NCBI GenBank assembly: GCA_007258455.2
Contig: VDFB02321288.1
Coordinates: 1 to 64,000, forward strand
Source of the DNA: Sequoia sempervirens
Lineage: Eukaryota > Streptophyta > Pinopsida > Cupressales > Cupressaceae
Length of the DNA stretch: 64,000 nt
Direction of reading: 5' to 3'
Shown: positions 46,561-56,238 of the stretch, one piece after another
How the letters are laid out: each line of letters opens with the position of its first letter
How positions within the stretch are numbered: position 1 is the first letter of the stretch
Position numbers and translations under genes: made by a program
The notes under the pieces: generated by a model
Database searches by the model: none
What the model saw: only the letters and a program-made list of their open reading frames with translations
What the model was told of the DNA's origin: nothing

Positions 46561-47805
46561 AACATGCACATAGACCTCATGAGAAAACTTTAAACACTTA
46601 TGGAGCACTGAGGCGACTGCATTCATGGAAACTATCCATGGGATGCCTAGTTTCAATTTGAACAAATTTGACTATGGGATGATATTGAAAAGAGCCTTTA
46701 CAGTCCTGGGTCCTACCAAATTGAGAGGGTGATAGAGCCATTTGGAGTGATTGAGAGTCTATCATGTGTATGTATTGTATTTTTTTACTTTTCATATTCC
46801 TCCCTATGTAGAAAATTTAATAGAAGAGTCTCCTTCGTTATCACGTTCACACAACTCACAAGGTCAACTAGAACACCAGTCATAATGTTCCCATTGATGT
46901 GAGCAAGGATGTATAGAGGAGAAGGATGCTTTTTCATGTTCGTAGGCAAGTCTTGCAATGTGAAAGTTATAGCTAATTAGTTAGTCACAGGCTGCACTGG
47001 AGTAATAGGCATAAATGAAATCACGTTTACATACTTTAAGAACTCAGGGGAAGCAGAACCCGAAGGTTCAATAATTAAGTTTTTAGAGTGAGACGGAAAG
47101 GGGTTCATGTAGATTTGAAACTCACTATTAGCATTTTCCACATACTTGTTTGCATTCTACTTTTTCCCATTAAGGTAGATATACCGTCATCGATGTGATC
47201 TTGTATCTTGTGACGCAAGAACATGCATCTTTCAATATTGTGTCAGGGAATTTGATGGTATTGGAAGAATGTGTTCTCTTTGAACATGTCAGGGTAAGGT
47301 TCAGTAAGGGGTCGAGGATCTAGCAAGGTTATCACTTTATCTTTCAATAACTTCTTCAAAATAGAAGTGTATGATTCTGATAGCTTTATGAATTATTTAT
47401 TGTGTTTGAGGCCTTTGTCACTAGATGCAACAACTACATTCACAATAGATTTACCTTTACTAGAGATTGACACAATGGACCTACCCCTAGGTCGGGAATG
47501 CGAGGAAGATCCCTCGAACTAGTGAATCTTCTGCCGGTATTCCCGCAATGCAACACAAAGATGTGAAAAAAAGGGGTATTTCATCAAAGAAAACTTCTCC
47601 TACCAAGATCTCTACAGGTTATCGATAAAAACCTTCAACACATCTAAGTTGGGTAAAGGATATAATATTTTTGAAAACAATGCTTGATATCGAGCAATGA
47701 AATCAATTATCTTCTCATGCTCTCACTGCTTACACCAGATGAGGTCCAAAAAGGCCATCTTCGGTCTGATGTTCACTTGGAACTATCAAAGAATCTAATT
47801 CACAA
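46561..47805 (-). pseudogene. Gypsy gag C-terminus and protease of element Y
   Basis: The gag part reads KQ-EHEKIIDFIARYQALFS (about 47700), then SESYTSILKKLLKDKVITLL and DPRPLTEPYPDMFKENTFFQ, with a YHQIP-HNIERC knuckle-like motif (about 47240) and FLRHKIQDHIDDGIS. The protease follows: HINGNIMTGVLVDLVSCVNV (about 46850), where D-x-G-S has Val in place of Gly, and LNLVGPRTVKALFNIIP with LGIPWIVSMNA and HKCLKF (about 46600). Many stops are present. The N-terminal half of this gag is at 58171-59028, separated by element Z. The two halves join in one frame. Confidence 0.82.
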
Positions 47806-47810
47806 GCTGA
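47806..47810. repeat. Left target-site duplication of element Z (GCTGA)
   Basis: GCTGA precedes the Z LTR start (TGTTGTATATG) and pairs with GCTAA at 58171-58175, four of five identical. Confidence 0.75.
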
Positions 47811-48934
47811 TGTTGTATATGAAATGTGGGATGGATGCTATTGTATGGTTTAGGACATAGAGCATACCCACTTTCCACCTACTACATTCAAGGGTAACCC
47901 TAGAGATCTCAATGCAAAAGAGAAAGAGATCTTGCAATAGGGTAGTCCTAGGGGTTGAATGCAAACTAATGAGGGGTTCACCACCAAGTTTAAACTTGGA
48001 AAAGACAATGACAAGCAAGATGAAATGAAAAACCCTAATATGGTGCAAAATTGAACTAAATGACTTAAAATTGCATATAAAACATAATAACAAGCTATGA
48101 AATGAAATGTGTGCACCTGGGAATCTGAAGATGACTAGAAGGAGCTTTGAAATGCTAGAAATTTTGAATTTTTGACCTAGTGGGACTCATTCGCCATTCT
48201 GGGTGAATCAGTCCCAGTTCTGGATTTTTGCATAGAATTAGGCTTTAGAAAAAAAGGGTATCTAAATCTGCAAAAAAATTTGAAAAAAACCTACAGGGGT
48301 TTGGATTTTTTGGAACTTCAGGGTCTGAATTTGGTCTTCATTGTCTGCTCTTTCTGTTCCCCTTTGTTTCTGGATCCAAAACCCTGATTTTGTGGTTGCA
48401 GGTGACTTTTTAGTGAAGATTATGACCTTGCATATGGGGAGACAACTACAACAAGCTTGCAACCTAATATTCAATGTTCCTTGAAGTCTTCAAAGCACCT
48501 AGATCTACAATAACACAAAGATAGAGGGAAAAAGTGTTGATTGTTAAGGAATAGGGGTTTTCCTTGGTCAAATCCCTTTTAGGTAATTAAACCAAATGAT
48601 GAAACAATGAAACAAGGAAATGAAACATGAAACATAGGGTATGAAACATGAACAATGATACCTTGAATGATGCCTTGTAAATGATGTCTTGTGAATTTTC
48701 AACTCAACATGAAATGACCATGAAGGATGTACATCTTGATCTTGACAATAGGTGTAAAATAATGCTTGATCTTGGATCTTCAATGCTACATCACAACACT
48801 AGCTCAATAACATGCTTGATGCTTGATATGCTTGACATGATGATGGATCTTGAATTTCTACAATAATTGATGAAGAATTCTACCCTTGTATTTCTTAAAA
48901 TGATCTTGAATTCTCTTGTAACAATCTTGTGAAT
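47811..48934 (-). repeat. 3' LTR of Z, truncated (R-U5 side only)
   Basis: The sequence aligns with 56239-57393, about 8 percent different over 360 hand-aligned bases, in the same orientation. Both start TGT (TGTTGTATATG / TGTGGCATATA). Homology stops abruptly at CTTGTGAA (48934). The TATA box and U3, present at 57470-58170 in the other copy, are missing here. Confidence 0.88.
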
Positions 48935-49270
48935 GGATGACATGATGAGAATGGTAGGTTTGTCTCCATGGTGGTGCTCCCTTTGGGAAACTAGACAAAC
49001 CATTTTGCAGAGGCAACAACAGCCTATCATGGCCTCATTTTGGCTAAAAATCAGGGGGTTTATAAACTTTGGTTGGAGGGGGACTCTCTTAATGTTATAA
49101 ATTGCCTCTTGAAAAATTTCCCTCCTTCATGGTCTATTGCTCATTTTATCAATGATTCTTTAGCTATCTTAAATTCTTTTGAGGAAATTAAAGTCTCACA
49201 TGTTTTTCATGAAGCTAATAGGCTAGCTGATGGTGTTGCCAACGTGGGAGTGGTGGAGAGAGTTGATTAG
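48935..49270 (+). pseudogene. RNase H domain fragment (RVT_3 type), part of W
   Basis: The plus strand reads TNHFAEATTAYHGLILAKNQ, then GVYKLWLEGDSLNVINCLL and VSHVFHEANRLADGVANVG, ending in a stop at 49270. AEA-GL-A, LEGDS and FHEAN-ADGVAN match the C-terminal RNase H domain of plant non-LTR retrotransposons (LINE ORF2) and related RVT_3 proteins, including the catalytic Glu and Asp. It begins directly at the break in the Z LTR, with the first catalytic strand missing. This suits a 5'-truncated LINE insertion, although no poly(A) tail or target repeat was found. Confidence 0.75.
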
Positions 49271-50690
49271 GGTTTTTTTGAATCTCTTCCTCTTAATCTC
49301 AATTGTATCTTTAATGATGACCAATTGGCTTTTTTTAAGACTGATGTTTCATAGTTGGAAATGTGCATGATGAACCTTTGGCCTGTATGATTCATTATTA
49401 TATCCTTGGTTTCTGTATTATGAAGGAATGGTAGCATATGCAAGGAAGTACCTTGAATGACAAGCCCACACGTATTGTGGATGTAATTTGTGTTGTTTTA
49501 TGGAGAGTTTGGTTTATTTTACATTTTCTTAACTCGCTGGTGCCATTGGGTTCTACAACTTTTCATTCCACCATGGGTGGAGACAGTTGTAGAATTGAAC
49601 CAAGTTCTTGTGAGGAATTTCAAAATAATCCTGTTGTTTGGGAACATTTGGAGCTGGGTGGGGTTATGCAATATATGTAGAGAATTCAAGGTTTGGACCC
49701 TGATGCTACAATTTTTTTTGTGAAAGGTTGGAATGGGAGGACGTTGTGATATAAAGGTGTGGAGTTTAAAATTGATGAGGAGTTTATAGCAGAGGCCACT
49801 AGTTTGGTGGTATCAAGGATGAAATTATACGGAGATAGGGGAGCTACTAAGAAGGCCTTTGTGATTTTTTTCAAATTTGATGAGAAGAAGAAGCTCTAAG
49901 AAATTAAGAGTGGTGGCTACGCTCGCAAGTCTTTGAAGCCATAATGCACATTTTACGCTTGAAGGTAGATTCTATGTTGTTTATAGCTACCATTTCATGC
50001 TTTTGAATCATTTTAGGCACAAAGTGTTGGTCTCCTTTCCTTTCTACTTGTTAATTTCCATGGAAAAGAGTATTGAAGATCACAAAAAAAACCCTAAGAA
50101 GGTGATTTTGCATGAGGGTTTTATGAATCTCTTGTTTTCTCACATTAAGCTTAAGTTAATTGTGGTATCTTCTAAAACTCATGGTAAGAAGGCTATTAAA
50201 AATTCTAGTTATGATACTAGAGACTATGACGCGAAATGGGTTGGTAGTTCTGAGGATGAAGATTCAGAGTTTGAGGAAATGTTTGTAGAAGAAGGTGACT
50301 CTGAGGAAGGGAATGATGACTTAGAAGAGTGGAAAAGGGCTATGAAATGGATGTGGAGTTGCGGGATACCATGGAAAAGTTTGTGAGAAAGACTTCGAAA
50401 GGAAAATCTAAAGGCTCCAAGAAATAAAAAATTTCGGAAAAGAGGAAGATGGAGGTGGCTCCTAGTTCTAGTGACAAACCCTCGTTGTGCCCTGGTGAAG
50501 GTGGTGTGAAGGATGTTGATGTCGAGAATGTCCCTATTGGGGATCCTTTGCCTGAGAAGGTGGAAATTTCCTCTACAACTGGCCTCAAGGATCCTAATGA
50601 TGTGGGTTTGTGTTCGAAAGTTCCTGGTGGTGGTGTTAATGCTTGTTCTGTTGAGTTGTTGAATGCACTCAATCTGAGGCAATGAAACTC
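49271..50690 (+). pseudogene. Unrecognised plus-strand coding remnant with acidic tail (W)
   Basis: From 49438 the plus strand reads MQGSTLNDKPTRIVDVICVV, NPVVWEHLELGGVMQYM, GLDPDATIFFVKGWNGRTL, GVEFKIDEEFIAEATSLVVS and MKLYGDRGATKKAF. After stops comes FRHKVLVSFPFYLLISMEKS with HEGFMNLLFSHIK, then a strongly acidic segment (KWVGSSEDEDSEFEEMFVEE, about 50240-50310) and a Pro/Val/Gly tail to a stop near 50685. The pattern (F-V-x-W-NGR...GVEFKIDEEFIAE) looks like a conserved protein found in repetitive plant ORFs, but I cannot name it. Three or more stops and a frameshift break it. Confidence 0.5.
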
Positions 50691-51450
50691 TTGGTTTTCC
50701 ATTAGGAGAGAAGTTCAAGAAGGTGAGAAACATACACTCATGGCTAGTATGCACTCACACACACACACGAGTGGCTATGGGGAAAGTCATTCCTCAGTTG
50801 GGATTCTTGCTCAAACCATACCAAAGTTATACCTCCTGATAACTTTAATAAGGTGCCACACAAAAATGGTTTTTGAGCTTTATGAGGAAAGAAAGAATTC
50901 ATATGCTTAGAGCTCATGAACAAACAAGATGGCTCTACAGGCATACAAAGTGTGTTATGCAAGGTGGCCGTATAATAGTTGTTGTAAATACAAAATATTG
51001 TAAGATTGTTCAAAATGATTTTTCTTAGTTCATGCAAGGTATCTTCTTAGGGAGCATTGTGCTTAATGTCTCCAAGAGAGGACAAGTCAAAGAATTATCA
51101 TGCTCTCAGAGGAAATCAAGCCCCATGACACCACCAAGAAAAGGGCACATCACAAGAAGAAAGAAAAATTGTACAATGAAACAAGACTGTCAATGTATGT
51201 CCCCACTTTAAAGTGGTTTCTAACACCATTTTCGTGAGCAATTTTTTTAAAGTAGAAGAAGACATGAGAGCTTATTCGGAAATCCCTATGCCAAGTCATA
51301 TGTTTCCGAACCAAAATACATCATGAATAAGTATGTCACATGTGAGCCAACTTAAGGCATGTCATCCACATCCCAAGCTTGCTCTTATATGTACATGAAA
51401 GGTGATCAACAAGCCAAAAGAGATAATGACAAGTGACATATGAGGACAAG
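50691..51450. other. Unassigned sequence between W and Z interior
   Basis: No coding or repeat assignment. A short (CA)n run lies at 50756-50768. I could not find the missing part of the Z LTR here, so the right edge of W and the deletion endpoint in Z are unresolved. Confidence 0.4.
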
Positions 51451-51866
51451 GCTACTAAACTCCTTGCCCCCACTTAGTATAGGAAAAGGGTGAGTCAAAT
51501 AAGATGAAAATAAGTTTCAATTAGAGGAACTAGGTGCTTCAAGACAAGGAAGAGCACCACATTCCTTAAGATGTTGATTTTTTTTACTTAAAGCCTTACA
51601 TTCATTAGTAGAATGACCATGAACTCTCTAATATGCACAAAATGAATTCTTGCAGTAAAATTTCTTTTGTGTTCTTGGAGGGAGGGATATCAAACAATCT
51701 TAGAAGAGTCTCAACAAGATACCCTCTTGACCAATTGTAGAATATATTCCTTTATTTTGTGACAAAGATATCTCTTGCTTAGTATTATATGTCATACTTA
51801 CAGAAGAATCTTTAGGTTGTGTTATTTTATTCTCTCATTTACAGGAGGGTGTAAAATTTAACGAAT
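51451..51866 (-). pseudogene. Knuckle-like gag motif of Z
   Basis: The minus strand reads NTKEILLQ in one frame and then FCAY-RVHGHSTNECKALSK (about 51590-51650) after a stop. This is the C-x2-Y-x-R-x2-GH-x4-C pattern of gypsy Gag zinc-binding motifs of the CAYH..GHST.EC type, with the first His lost to a stop. It lies on the C-terminal side of the G-patch, whereas in most gypsy elements it precedes the protease. Confidence 0.5.
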
Positions 51867-52334
51867 TCAAATTATTAGTGTTTTGTGAGATGACATTGAC
51901 ATTAAGCAAGGATTTCTTTGTTTTTTTGTTTCTTGAAAAGGATAACAATCAAGACCACTAGTGTCTATCAGTTTAGGATGCACTAATGTTAAAGTTGGCT
52001 TAGAGGAATCTTTTGTGAGAGTGTTGATATCTTTTGAGGGACAATAACCAAGACCATTAGTCTTTTCTTGTGTGTGAGGCTCTATAGGGACACGAATACC
52101 TTGTTCTCTAGCACCACATCCTTTTCCACTATATCCAAGTTGTTTCATGAGCTCATAACCTTTTCCATAAAGATTCTTCATCTCTTTTGGATTTGGTGGT
52201 TGCTTGTAATTAAGTTCATCAATTTTTTTTTTGTAATTTGTTGTCGTTTGGTCTAAAGTAGTTGAGGTGAATGCTGGTCGCGCCCACAAAAGGATATAAA
52301 AGTCACGGAAAATCCTAACGTGGGAATTGGACAT
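51867..52334 (-). pseudogene. G-patch domain of element Z
   Basis: The frame reads KEMKNLYGKGYELMKQLGYS, then GKGCGAREQGIRVPIEPHTQ, then TNGLGYCP. The spaced glycines, G-Y-x2-GKG-x-G and the PIEP/GLGY end, match a G-patch, a nucleic-acid/helicase-cofactor binding module that is known downstream of protease in some plant and animal retroelements. It sits about 1.4 kb after the protease, separated by the host-like fragment. The first ~20 codons (52334-52270) probably belong to the inserted fragment and not to the element. Confidence 0.75.
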
Positions 52335-52785
52335 TCCAGCATGCGACTAACATCTTCTTATGGTCGTTCATTTACTTTGTCAAACCAGGGAACGCATACT
52401 TGAAATGGAGCAGCACTGTATGTGCACTAAGAACCAGTTTCAGTCATGATTTACCAAAAATAAATGTGTGAAAGGAATTCTACTTATGCTATAGGAATGT
52501 AATGTGAAGCCTTCTAAACTTAATCAAAGAAGAAACCATAACAACTATAACTGAGAAACAAACTATGAACTGGCCTTATGCTGCAGGAACAAACACAAGG
52601 ATGGATTCCCGATGCTGCAGGAACAATATAAGACTGAGTTTGCACTGAAACTTCAAGAATGAAATCTAACTTATGATCAATAGAAAATAAATGACTAACT
52701 AACTAACTACAAATACTTACTAAGTGGGCCCCCTTAGCAAGCATCAACTAATTATGCAAGAATTGAACTCAGAACTTCATCAGCT

Positions 52786-52791
52786 TTTATT
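52786..52791 (-). terminator. AATAAA polyadenylation signal
   Basis: The minus strand reads GAATAAAAGCTGATG about 310 bases downstream of the stop codon at 53103, the expected place for a plant poly(A) signal. Confidence 0.4.
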
Positions 52792-53102
52792 CATAAACTC
52801 AGAATGATGTACATTGTTCTGTTCATATGAAAACTAACACAAAACTCTATCTCTTATCATAATACTAACTCTTACATATTCTGCTTCTTATTATCATACT
52901 AACTCTTAGATGCTAACCTTGCTCACTCGCGCAGGAGGAACACTTATTTAAACTAGAAAAGCAACTAACTACCTAACTCTAACAGAGAAAGACATGGACA
53001 TCAATGAATCCTGAAACCGAGGAACAGACTTCTCATAAATGAAAACATATCCGTTCAACACGATCCAGAGAATTTAGCATTCCACTCTTTCCAGATTAAT
53101 GA

Positions 53103-53237
53103 TCATTTAAGTTTCTTCCCAATGACCCGGACAGAGAGTCTTTGCTGGAACAACTTCCTCAACACCATGCTGCAAATGGACTTTATTGCAAGGTCAAATT
53201 CTGCTGCGCTTGACTCGTTCATGCTCCCTTCAACAAC
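53103..53237 (-). CDS. Last exon of an unidentified host gene (fragment)
   Basis: The 44 codons from the splice acceptor read VVEGSMNESSAAEFDLAIKS, then ICSMVLRKLFQQRLSVRVIG and KKLK, ending in TGA. The reading is intact, amphipathic and balanced in composition, quite unlike the Ile/Asn/Lys-rich retroelement remnants around it. The intron side (53238-53297) stays AT-rich. I do not recognise the protein family. The exon could be a chance open frame, but the acceptor, the stop, the UTR and the AATAAA are all in the right order. Confidence 0.5.
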   Translation of the reverse strand, partial: VVEGSMNESSAAEFDLAIKSICSMVLRKLFQQRLSVRVIGKKLK

Positions 53238-53560
53238 CTGCAATGCACAAGGCGATAGAGGCGAAAGAAAGCATTTGTGGTAAACAACATGATACATTCA
53301 TTAATCACATATTAAATCTATCCCATTATTCAAAAACCATATGCATTATATCAGTCATTCGAGAAGTCAAACAGGGTAATTAATAAGACACATGGAGATG
53401 TTAGGCTACAAGAATGTAGGAATGTATTGCTACAGGATACTACCCATTTTAGATAAAAAGTCTTTAATAAAAGAGTTAAAACATCCATTAGCAGTAAAAG
53501 TAGAGATATTAAAAATACATCATGATACTCAAATTATGAGCATATCCTGAGCTCATCAAA

Positions 53561-54200
53561 TGCTTTCGAAGGGTCTTCCGAATTTTGTGTTTACATTACT
53601 ACTTTTTCTTTTCCCTTTTCAAAATCTTTGTTTATGATCTTGTATTCTCCCATGAATGTAGCTTCGAAATCTAAGGAACCCCAATCATCTTCTAATAGCT
53701 TCATGACTTCCTCAATATGTTTTCTTTGTCTTTTTGTTGCATGGGTTCTACTTGCGTAGTTGGTGTCAATGTTGCCAAAGGATTTTCCTTTCCTTTATCA
53801 ATGTTTAAATAACTATTTGGATCAGGGTCGGCTTCAAGTGGGTACACTTTGTTATTGTAGATGTATTTCATTTTATGATGAAGGGTAGAAGGCACCTCAT
53901 TCATTTCATGAATCCATGGCCTTCCCAAAAGGAGATTATATGAAAGATCGTTTGGCATAACATGGATTGGTGTTTCTAATGTTGCCTTTCTAGCTGTAAT
54001 AGGTAAAGTGATCACACTAAGCAGTTTTGTTCCTACATTATCAAATCCACGGATAGACAAGGAATCAAGTTGGATTTTTGATTTATCTGCACGAAGCCTA
54101 TCCAAAAGGTTTACGCTACACACAATAAGGGCTATTTTTATCCCTATTCTATTGTATTTAGCTATTATTATAAAAGCATCATTTTTTTTTGCACTTACAA
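53561..54200 (-). pseudogene. Aspartic protease region of element Z
   Basis: The minus strand reads IAKYNRIGIKIALIV and CSVNLLDRLRADKSKIQLDS, then LSIRGFDNVGTKLLSVITLP and TPIHVMPNDLSYNLLLGRPW followed by IHEMNEVPSTLHHKMKYIYN. The latter (GFDN, LSYNLLLGRPWIH..VPSTLH..MKYI) is the unmistakable distal half of a plant gypsy retropepsin. The D-[ST]-G active-site triplet expected before SVNLL is not visible. A further piece, HIEEVMKLLEDDWGSLDFEA, leads to about 53570. Confidence 0.85.
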
Positions 54201-54428
54201 AGGAGGGAGCTCACTTTGGAGGAAAACAATGTCAGCGTTTATTCCTTGAATCATGGATGCTATGTCATTCAGTTTCGCATTAGAAGGAATATAAACTTGT
54301 TGTAAATCACTTTGAATCATGTTGTGGTAATGAGGGGAGGTTTGAATAAGGTCCCATAAGGATATCTTAGCGGAAGTATTCTTTAGTTGTTCCACAAGAT
54401 CATACTCCTTTCCACTTTGTGGAGGCAA
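54195..54428 (-). pseudogene. gag-PR linker of element Z
   Basis: The frame reads SGKEYDLVEQLKNTSAKISL followed by WDLIQTSPHYHNMIQSDLQQ. The DLVEQLK-T-AKISL-DLI-TSP pattern is common just before the protease in gypsy elements of this kind. The frame is open for 77 codons and runs straight into the protease after stops. Confidence 0.75.
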
Positions 54429-54639
54429 ACAAGCATGACCTGGTAAGATAGGGTTAGGAAAATGGAGGGATGTTGAAGGTGTTTGTCTTGGTTGTGGAAT
54501 GTTTCTGGTGTTTTATGAATGAGCAACGGTACTATGATTCGGCTGCTACAAAACATTATTCTTAGGTGGGTAAAGGATAAGTTCGGGTTTATTTTGAGTT
54601 TGTGGTTTATGTGATGGTGGGTAAAGGATGAGTTGGTTC

Positions 54640-55622
54640 TTCTAAAATAACTTCATAGCAAGTAGGGGAATGATCAATGGCATTCTCTTGTTTAATAATT
54701 CTTCTCTAGGGGGAGAGAGGAAAATAGGATTCTTGTGACTCTCATAGCTTTGATCTTCTAATGCTGAAATATATTTTTCACAACTAGGAGAGATATCAGA
54801 AGGATAGATGTGATCATCTTGATTGCTACTGATTTCATTCTTGTTTTCTAGGCTCTCATTCTCATGTGCCATAACTTCTACCATAGTAGGAGAGCTTTCA
54901 AGAGAGAGGAAAACAAAAGGTTCATCACTCTCCATTGTTATGCCATGTAGAGTAACTTCATCACTAATAGGGGAGGCATTAAGAGAAGGACAACTATGGT
55001 TTTCAAGTGTATGAATGGTTGAATACTTATGTTCAAATAGGTCTATCCAATATTAGGGGAATTAGGAAGGAGAGATATAATTTTATCACTTTCACTCCAC
55101 ATGTCCTCCTGACAAATGTGATTTTCATGATCGTTCATGATTGTATCCTCTTTTACTAAAGCCTTCTTACAATTAGAAGAGATGTTGACAGATGGATTTG
55201 GACTAAGTAGTAGTAATGATCTCATCTTCTTGTGTCATACTATCTTCCCAAGGGGGAGGAGGAGAGAGAAAATCGAGACTCTCATGATCCGCAATGATTG
55301 TATCTTCTTTCACCAAGATACCTTTCTCACTAGTAGGAGAGGTATCGGGAGAACAATTATGGTTTTCATGATTGTCTGCGATTGTATCTTCTTGTATCAT
55401 ACCATCCTCACCAATAGGAAATGTAATATTAAGGATTGTGTCAATGGTTTGATCCGTTTGCTTGAAGATGTTCTCATAAGTAGGAAAGATAGTAGAAGGA
55501 TGACTAACATGTTTCTTAATAAGCTCATTGTTAAACTCTAAATTGAACTCATAAGAGGGGATTGTGTACTTATGCAATCCATTTTTAACCATATCAAAGC
55601 CACATCTCTTGAAAGAAAACAT
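54640..55622 (-). pseudogene. Acidic repetitive N-terminal region of Z
   Basis: Open frames at 55203-55622 and 54642-54935 are rich in Glu, Asp, Ser, His and Pro. Peptides such as KEDTIIADHES, QEDTIADNHEN and TSPTSEKG recur in variant form. At DNA level the words GAAGATACAATC and GATCATGA(A/G) recur about every 60-130 bp. No domain is recognised. It may be a fast-evolving Gag N-terminal domain or an extra ORF. Confidence 0.5.
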
Positions 55623-56225
55623 GCTATTATGGAAAAGTAAATAAAGTGCAATTCAATGACCTAAAGTGAAATGTTTAAATGTAATTTTCAGATTTGAAAC
55701 AAGGTAATTTGCTGATTACACTATGCAATAATCTGAAAGATGAAGTGCTGTAAATGCAGATTTTGATTTGAACAATGCATGAAATGGACCGATTTAAACT
55801 AGATTTAGTGAAATGCATGCAACAAAAACTCAACTAACTAAAATAGATAGTTAATGGCAGCAAACAAAAGTGCAAAAACAAGGTTTTCAATGTTGTAAAA
55901 GGCAATTTCAAATGTACACTAGGGTTGATTCACCCAAGGTGGCGAATGAGTCCTAGTAAGGATTTTTTTCAAAAAATTTAGAGAATTTTAAGTGATTTTT
56001 ATACTTTTTAGTTTGTATGACCTAAAGACTAAATGCAAATGCATATTTTATATGATTTGAGATGATTTGAGATGCAAAAATGCAACCTATGTGCACTTTC
56101 ACTAATGCAAAATTTAGAAACCCTAGATGCCAATTAAGTAATGAAAATTCTAATGCAATGTTAATGTAAGCTAGATCTAGGATGATGATGGACTCAAAAA
56201 AAAAAAAAAAGGTATTCTAAATGCA
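55623..56225. other. Leader of element Z
   Basis: This is non-coding and A-rich, with a poly-A run at about 56196-56210. A copy of the hairpin word (TTCACCCAAGGTGGCGAATGAGTCC) is at 55930-55954. Confidence 0.5.
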
Positions 56226-56236
56226 GGTTCACCAAA
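56226..56236 (-). promoter_or_regulatory. Candidate primer-binding site of Z
   Basis: Just inside the LTR end the minus strand reads TTTTGGTGAACCTGC. TGGTGAAC would pair with a tRNA ending GTTCACCA. The match beyond about ten bases does not look tRNA-like, so the tRNA is not named. Confidence 0.45.
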
Positions 56237-56238
56237 AT

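Larger units (their letters stand above)
52335..53560 (-). pseudogene. Captured or inserted host-gene 3' end
   Basis: This block differs from its surroundings: higher GC in its coding part and no retroelement motifs. It contains what looks like the last exon and 3' UTR of an ordinary gene on the minus strand. An acceptor TTGTGCATTGCAG precedes an open exon at 53237-53103, which ends in TGA. About 310 bases further on, the minus strand has AATAAA (52786-52791). A pair of ATGCTGCAGGAACAA repeats is at about 52570-52630. Edges are approximate. Confidence 0.6.

Noticed and set aside
50224..50754. 176-codon minus-strand frame
   Set aside because: It is the reverse of the acidic coding segment of W; a long open antisense frame is expected there from GAA/GAT-rich codons.
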